Of a stretch of DNA of 64,000 nucleotides, positions 58,254 to 64,000 are shown one piece after another (the first letter of the stretch is position 1; every line of letters starts with the position of its first letter). Under the pieces are notes generated by a model. That model worked only from the letters and a program-made list of their open reading frames with translations, did not search any database and was not told where the DNA came from. The position numbers and the translations under genes are program-made. This DNA comes from Pyrenopolyporus hunteri (taxonomy: Eukaryota > Ascomycota > Sordariomycetes > Xylariales > Hypoxylaceae), in contig CADCXC010000035.1 in assembly GCA_902806595.1 (NCBI GenBank), forward strand, positions 1,488,001-1,552,000, given 5' to 3'.

Positions 58254-60811
58254 ATGGCAGACTACGGAAGCTCCTCTCACGACCTTACTTCTCCCCAGCT
58301 ACCAGACTTTGAACCAGCACCCAGCATGTCTCTGGGGAACAGCGCCAGCCCACCGCCTCCCGATGATGGCGCTGCTTCTTCGACAAACGGCGCTGGGCCT
58401 GAAGCTGCAGCAGCTACTCCTGGCCCTGGGGAACCCGAAATGCCAAAGGAAGTACAAGAAGTACTCGCTTCAGACGTACGGATCCCCGACGAGACCCTCG
58501 ATATCGGGAGAAGATATAGCTGACTTGCGTAGATCGGCGTTTCTACTCTCCTGAATAGACTTAAGCAGAGCATCACGGCGGCTAAGGTTAGTCAACCCCT
58601 CGTAGCATTCTTTGTGATCGTTCTCCCTATTTTTGCTGACAATCATCTCTCGCCAGGAGTTCGCCGCCTTCCTAAAGAAACGTTCGGACCTCGAGGACCA
58701 ACACGCTCGGGGCCTAAAGAAGCTATGCAAGTCGACGCAGGACAATATCCACCACACAGACCACAGGCAAGGAACGTTTGCGCAGTCTTACGAGGAGATG
58801 CTGGCGATACACGATCGTATGGCTGAGAATGGGATACACTTTGCGCTGTCCTTGCATCAGATGCACGAGGACCTCCTCGAGGTGGCTGCAGTAGCTGAAA
58901 AACATCGCAAGGGGTGGAAGCAGAATGGATTAGCAGCAGAACAGCGCTTGACCGACGTGGAGAATGCTATGCGCAAGTCCAAGGCCAAGTACGATTCGCT
59001 AGCCGAGGAGTATGAGAGGGTGAGGACCGGCGAGACACGACAGGGGCCGAGGGTGTTCGGCATCAAGGGTCCCAAGTCGGCAGCACAGCATGAAGAGGAC
59101 CTGCTCCGAAAGGTTCAGGCAGCCGATACGGACTACAAGGGAAAAGTCCAAGCCTATCAATCTGAGAAGGCGACGGTAGAGACTTCGACACGTCCAGAAG
59201 CGGTCAAGGCGCTCCAGGATCTCATCAGGGAATGCGATTCCGGCACTACCTTGCAGATGCAGAAGTTTGGTAAGTGAATACTCGCTTGGTGGGATAAATA
59301 TAGCGTCTCACGATACTGACCGGTTTACAGCTTCGTTTAACGAAAAACTACTCCTCAGCAACGGATTGGTCATTAGTCCTCTTAAGAATGTTATCCAGCC
59401 GGGCCAGCATTCTCGGAGTCTAAAAGAAGTTGTCCAGTCCATCGATAATAAAAAGGACCTCGAGACATACCTAATCAGCGTCCATAACAGGGTTCCAGCC
59501 AAATCGTCGGAGCCGAAATACGAGAGGAACCCCGTACGTCGTCGGCTGTCTGAATTTCGGGCGTTGCTCGATGCTAACATAAATCAGGTCCTTAATCCTC
59601 AGCAGAACACGTCCGTAAATCAGGTGACGCAGATGCATCAGCAACAAGCACGGCCGCAGTCTCAGCGCCAAGGATCCCCTCTGCAGATGCAACCTACGGG
59701 TTCGATGGGTTCTCGAACCGGGGGCTTTGATTCAATGGCATCGTCGGGATTCCAAGGGCCCGCTCGGGATTTCACACCTCCCCCTGGATTGTCACAATCA
59801 CCGCGGTCTTCATCAGGACCAGGCCACGAGAGGAGCTTTAGTCACGGCGCAATGCTGAATCAATCTAACATGCAACCTCAGACACAATATAATACAAGAA
59901 ACTCGATACAAGCTCCTCCGGCCCAGTCACGGTTCAATGGTGGCGGCATGAGTAGTGGCCCGCCACAGCTCGGGGCCTTACCCTTCCAGACCCAATCGTC
60001 GCTGGGACAGAACCCCCAGCAGCAAGGGGGCCAAATTGGCTTCCCGGCCCCGGCACGTACCGAGCAGTCTCCGGAACGCTCATCCACACCACAGCATGCC
60101 GCCGCTCCCCCTAAGACGGAGCCGACATTATCGAGGGGCCCAGTCTTCGGGGTTTCCCTCGAGAGATTATATGAAAGTGGCAGGGGACCCGTGCCGATGG
60201 TCGTCTACCAATGCATCCAGGCTGTTGACTTGTACGGCCTAGCCGTGGAGGGCATCTATAGGCTATCTGGGTCATCGGCGCACGTGAACAAGCTGAAACA
60301 TCTGTTCGATACCAGTTCGTCCTCCCCCCTTTCTGTCCATCCTAGATATAAGTGAAGGAGATGATAGCTAACCAAGAAAATAGACGAAGACGCGCCGATA
60401 CTCGACTTCCGCAACCCAGAGAACTTCTTCCATGACGTGAATAGTGTCGCTGGCTTGCTCAAGCAGTTCCTGCGGGACCTGCCAGACCCGTTGCTGACGT
60501 CGGAGCACTACGCAGGCTTCATCGAGGCTGCCAAGAACGACGACGACGTGGTGCGCCGCGACAGCTTGCACGCCATCATCAACGCGCTGCCGGACCCCAA
60601 CTACGCGACCCTCCGCGCGTTGACGTTGCATCTGCACCGCGTCATCGAGCACTCGGCCGTCAACCGCATGAACTCCCAGAACCTGGCCATCGTTTTCGGC
60701 CCTACGCTCATGGGCACCGCGCCGGGCGCTAATATCCAGGATGCCGGATGGCAGGTCCGCGTCGTCGATACGATTCTCCAGAATACGTACCAGATCTTCG
60801 ACGAGGATTAG
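58254..60811 (+). CDS. F-BAR and RhoGAP domain protein (Rgd1-like)
   Basis: Membrane-binding GTPase-activating protein for Rho GTPases; the yeast relative Rgd1 acts on Rho3 and Rho4 in polarised growth. Exons are 58254-58475, 58533-58586, 58657-59269, 59331-60314 and 60384-60811, giving 766 residues; all four introns are short GT-AG and keep frame. The N-terminal 70 residues are Ser/Pro-rich. The FCH/F-BAR region spans about 75-370 (STLLNRLKQSITAAKEFAAF, then FLKKRSDLEDQHARGLKKL). A disordered Gln/Pro-rich linker spans about 420-560. The RhoGAP domain spans about 566-766 with the catalytic arginine in EGIYRLSG, the block VAGLLKQFLRDLPDPLL and NRMNSQNLAIVFGPTL. Splicing between exons 4 and 5 restores FDTNEDAPILDFRNPENFF. 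Confidence 0.95.
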
Positions 60812-61300
60812 CCGGCATGAGGCGTGATTAGATAGGCAGCCAGAGGAACCCGATACCGATGGGTAGTGTAACGACTACCTACCTAGGTACCTAACTTATA
60901 CCCAGGATCCGACTAGATTGTCTTAGAGGAGCAGCCAATGAGCGAGCGAGCGAGCGAGCATGTGTGCATTGTGTGTATGTGTGTGTGTATAGTACGTGGA
61001 GTTTAGAGTCTTCCTCTAGCATGACTCTTGCTTGCTTGCTTTTTCTATCTTTCTGTTCGAGCGCTTTGCCTGTTTCCCTAGTACGGTTCTATCCGTCCTT
61101 ACCTACCTACCTGGGTACCTACTTCACCTACCTCCTATTTTAATACGCCTTACTTTCCCCGGTCGACATTGCTATTCGGAGTACATGTAATTATGTTTTT
61201 TTCCCCTTTAATCACCTCCCCTTTTTATTTATTTGTTTGCCTCCCGTCGAGGGAGGGAGGAGCAAGGGGGGCTGCATTAGGGTTGGCCGGATTGCCGGGT

Positions 61301-61345
61301 GGATGAATGGGTGAATGGATGGATGGATGGATGGGTGGATGGATT
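61301..61345. repeat. ATGG microsatellite
   Basis: About ten copies of GGAT/GAAT-type tetranucleotides, mostly ATGG. Confidence 0.9.
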
Positions 61346-61408
61346 GTTGCGGGAGCCGGGGTACATAGGATGAGTGATTGAAATGAGAAAGAATGAAAGA
61401 AACAAATC

Positions 61409-61432
61409 AAAAAAAAAAAAAAAAAAAAAAAA
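61409..61432. repeat. Poly(A) run of 24
   Basis: Uninterrupted run of 24 A. It could be a microsatellite or the tail of an inserted retroposed sequence, but I see no element body next to it. Confidence 0.9.
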
Positions 61433-62142
61433 TTGAAGAGAGTGAATTGCATGTGTACGATGATGATGATGCTTGTTCGAGGTGATTTGCTCACGCCCTC
61501 ACCCGCCTTTTCGATTCGTTTCGCGCCTTATGTGGCCTGCCTACCTTACCTTACCTTACCTAATGTGATTTGAAATTACCGTTATTGGACTTACACGGCG
61601 ATGGCGTTTCCGGCTGTTACTGGTACCTGCGTCGAGTATATTAATTTCATACGCTTCCTGTCTCTGATTAATAGGCTATCTTCCACCGGCTGTCTTCGTG
61701 AATTAAGAAACTTGAAACTGAGACGAGACAAGATATCTTGAGACGTGCTGTATAATCGACGTCCGGAGGATGTCCGTCCTTCATGTTTGTATTTATGTTC
61801 ATGTTTAGGTAGGTATGTGCCTTATATACGTAAGTATATACAAGACTCAAAATTACTAGGAACGTAGGCACCTAGGTAAGATATTGCATTCTTCCCACCT
61901 AGCCCGTAATTTTCTAGCCCGTCTGGATTAGTGAGGTTAGGTTAGGTTGCTGGATTTTTCCACCTTCTCTTCGGTTAGTCGTACAACCGCTATACTACTA
62001 TGTATTATATAAATATATCTAAACGCTCAAGTCCTACTCTTCCTCGTCGAGCTTGTCTCCTCTAGTCGTTTATGCGTAGCTGAGGACGTGTACATGCATC
62101 TCCTAGTTTAATCGTCGCGTTACCGGATCGGTGGATACCTCC

Positions 62143-62831
62143 CTATGCGGCGGCCGGAGGCGGGACGGGGGCGGCGGGCCCGGTGCTGGTGCCGCCTTGG
62201 TTCGGTGGCGGCGGCAGGAACATGGGGAGGTAGGTTACGGCGAGGGCCATGACTATCATATTACATTACCAGTTAGTTGGTGCTCTTCTGCACTTTCCCC
62301 TCTTGCTTTCTCTCTCTATCTTCTTTTTTTTTTGTTCCTATCCCCCAAATCGAAAGTGGAAACTTACTCGACATCCCGACGGAGAAGTACCCCGGCGTGC
62401 CGGCGCTGCTCTTGCTCGCCTCCTCGCTCTCGCCCAGCCAGCTCTGGATGCTGAGCACCACCGATGCCCACCCGATGTACCGGTTGCGCGTGAAGATGGC
62501 GGCCATGGGCAGCGTCGAGGAGAGCGTCGACGAGAGGTCGGCGGTGTCGCCGGGTTTGCCCGCGGGCTCTTGGTAGGGGACGACTGCGAGGCGGGTTAGC
62601 GGTCGTGATAGTGATGGTGGTTGTTTTGGTGCTAATGCGGACGAGGCGGGATGGGATGAGATGAGATGTGATGTGATGCGGTGCGATGCGATGCGGTGTG
62701 ATGGGCGAGGTGTATGTGATGGTTGCGATACGCGAGTGAGATGCGTACATAGGTTTAGGTGGTAGCTAGCTGGTTAATGGATAGGTGTACTTACCCAAGT
62801 CCGGCCGTCGCATGTCCTTCTTCGTCGCCAT
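62143..62831 (-). CDS. PAT complex subunit Asterix (UPF0139 family)
   Basis: Small ER membrane protein; in animals Asterix (WDR83OS) with CCDC47 forms the PAT chaperone for multi-pass membrane proteins. Exons are 62831-62795, 62583-62368 and 62252-62143, giving 120 residues. The introns are 211 bases (donor GTAAGT) and 115 bases (donor GTAAGT), and both joins are in frame. The N-terminus MATKKDMRRPDLVVPYQEP matches the fungal form. It is followed by SSTLSSTLPMAAIFTRNRYI, two hydrophobic segments (IGWASVVLSIQSWL and YFSVGMSIMALAVTYLPMFL) and a Pro-rich end. The family is conserved in eukaryotes; the exact function in fungi is inferred. The gene was not visible as one open frame because the first exon has only 12 codons. 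Confidence 0.92.
62641..62705. repeat. Degenerate GATGN pentanucleotide repeat in an Asterix intron
   Basis: GATGA, GATGT, GATGC and GGTGC-type pentamers in tandem for about 65 bases, within the first intron of the Asterix gene. Confidence 0.75.
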
Positions 62832-64000
62832 ACTTTATCTCCTAACGCCTCTTTTATTGTCGTATTTTCTAAGTCGCGGGTAACTCGGTGTCGTTAATAA
62901 GGAGGAATGCTTGGAGTCGATCGATTTGATATTATGTTCCGTGGTTGCGTATACTCCAAACTTCGGAAAGTAGAGGTTCAATGTTGTTTGTAATTGTAAT
63001 TGTAATTATGATTATGTGACAGAGATGCGATGTCGTTGAGATCGGTTGCTGCAGGGCCCGACTGGGGTGCTACTCAAACGCTAAACCCTTTTAAGCGAGT
63101 TGGGTACTTTCCCTTTCCCACCCTTTTTTCCCCCACCTTTGAGCGATAAAGCCACACGGGCGGGGATTAGCTCGCCAGATGGTAGATGGTAGTGTAGATC
63201 TACAGTACGTTAGTGCACGTATTCCGGACGGTAAACTGTGCTGTATAATCATGTATACCTACCTATACATATTAGATAGGTACATAACTCTCTCATACAT
63301 TACTATAGACATCTCATGTAACACCTTCAACATCTTCAACATCTTCCGTGCGACGTCAAATACGATACAGAAGTAACCTCAAAGTCGGTGTCGTCTCGTC
63401 TCGTCTCGTCTCATTACGCATCTTGTTGAGTGCTACGGGTGCCACTTAACTCGCGCATACGAGAGCGAAATACCGAGGAGAGCTGAAAGAAGCGGGAAAT
63501 GGCGGAGTACATTAGCTTTCTTTGTGTGCTTAGTCCGGCATTTTGCGTGTGATCGCGATTCGCGATTCCCCCTATCTCCAAAAAGATGTTCCCCGTTCGG
63601 CCTTTGCAATGCGCCGTCAATTTGTTTGTGCGACGTCAACGTCGCCTTACGATGGCACACACCTATTCTTTATCGGCCAAGAGCCCGGTTCGCGGGTTCT
63701 CACCTATGCGGGTTTTGCACGTAGGTAGGCGTATAGCAGGAACATTATGAAGTCAAAGTGCGAGTGATATGAGCCTATTTACTTGGGATCAGACGGGCTT
63801 GCTTGCTTGTTTGCGGGCCGAGCAAGAGTTCCCGAATAAGGCGAGCCTCTCCGACGATCTAACGCTCATAGTAATGATAGTAATGATGATACGTTTCGGC
63901 AATGGGCATAAACCGTGAGGGGTCGATTACCCAGTACCCTAACTCTCAACATCCGGACGTGGCACTTCCTACGGACAGGATCCCACACGTATAAGTGGGA
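62832..64000. other. Intergenic stretch to the window edge
   Basis: Promoter of the Asterix gene, then no supportable gene. TAATTG repeats occur near 62990-63010. Overlapping frames of 60-75 codons at 63414-63728 lack motifs. Confidence 0.55.
63391..63412. repeat. GTCTC microsatellite
   Basis: Four tandem copies of TCGTC/GTCTC pentanucleotide. Confidence 0.85.

Larger units (their letters stand above)
60812..62142. other. Intergenic stretch with microsatellites
   Basis: Region between the 3' ends of two convergent genes; no gene seen. It contains GAGC and TGTG runs (60943-60990), an ATGG repeat and a 24-A run (both listed), and CCTTA repeats near 61540-61560. ACCTAGGT lies at 60891 and 61870. 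Confidence 0.65.

Noticed and set aside
61225..61494. Minus-strand frame with poly-Phe
   Set aside because: The Phe run is the 24-A run and the Ser/Ile/His repeats come from the ATGG microsatellite.
1..64000. CRISPR array, transposon or secondary-metabolite cluster
   Set aside because: I saw no spaced direct repeats of CRISPR type, no transposase or reverse-transcriptase motif, and no PKS, NRPS or terpene cyclase sequence.

Overview
This window is nuclear DNA of a filamentous ascomycete (Pezizomycotina, probably Sordariomycetes; the class is an inference). Its genes have short GT-AG introns of about 50-110 bases, several with a CTAAC-like branch point. A single dispersed 5S-type rRNA copy lies among protein genes, a tRNA-Pro carries an intron, and the one short telomere-like run is TTAGGG. 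Several proteins belong to families with a filamentous-fungal form: bifunctional ARG5,6, an F-BAR/RhoGAP protein, a GH76 DFG5/DCW1 protein and a seven-helix fungal rhodopsin-domain protein. Coordinates of multi-exon genes run from start codon to stop codon; exons were joined by hand so that each total length is a multiple of three.

Layout. 1.7-3.6 kb (-): GH76 DFG5/DCW1-like cell-wall protein. 7.8-8.2 kb (+): isolated small secreted protein with eight cysteines. 10.1-10.5 kb (+): relic of a zinc-type alcohol dehydrogenase. 11.3-12.8 kb (+): rhodopsin-domain membrane protein. 14.2-15.1 kb (+): synaptobrevin/Snc1 v-SNARE. 16.6-18.5 kb (-): one unrecognised ORF and a doubtful transcription-factor relic. 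19.6-24.9 kb (+): two amino-acid biosynthesis genes in tandem, ARG5,6 and aspartate-semialdehyde dehydrogenase. 25.6 kb: tRNA-Pro(AGG). 28.4-29.6 kb (-): 404-codon reading frame cut by two in-frame TAG codons. 29.6-41.8 kb: a 12-kb stretch in which I recognise no gene. 41.8-44.5 kb (-): phosphoinositide phospholipase C. 46.5-46.9 kb (+): small cupin protein. 51.6-55.1 kb (+): 1152-residue disordered protein with an N-myristoylation-type start. 56.55 kb: 5S rRNA-like locus with small indels. 58.3-60.8 kb (+): F-BAR/RhoGAP protein (Rgd1 type). 62.1-62.8 kb (-): Asterix subunit of the ER PAT complex.

How the genes relate. Most are unlinked housekeeping genes. The exception is the ARG5,6/ASADH pair: both are amino-acid biosynthetic, both carry a perfect TGACTCA (CPC1/Gcn4-type) site within about 160 bases of the start codon, and both contain a semialdehyde-dehydrogenase domain. 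PLC, RhoGAP, Snc1 and DFG5 all act at the cell surface or in polarised growth, but nothing in the sequence shows co-regulation.

Intergenic DNA is rich in TAGG/CCTA tracts and in the palindrome ACCTAGGT, of which I count 14 copies, all outside coding exons and introns. Gene relics and in-frame TAG codons are compatible with RIP-like decay in places, but I could not compute RIP indices.
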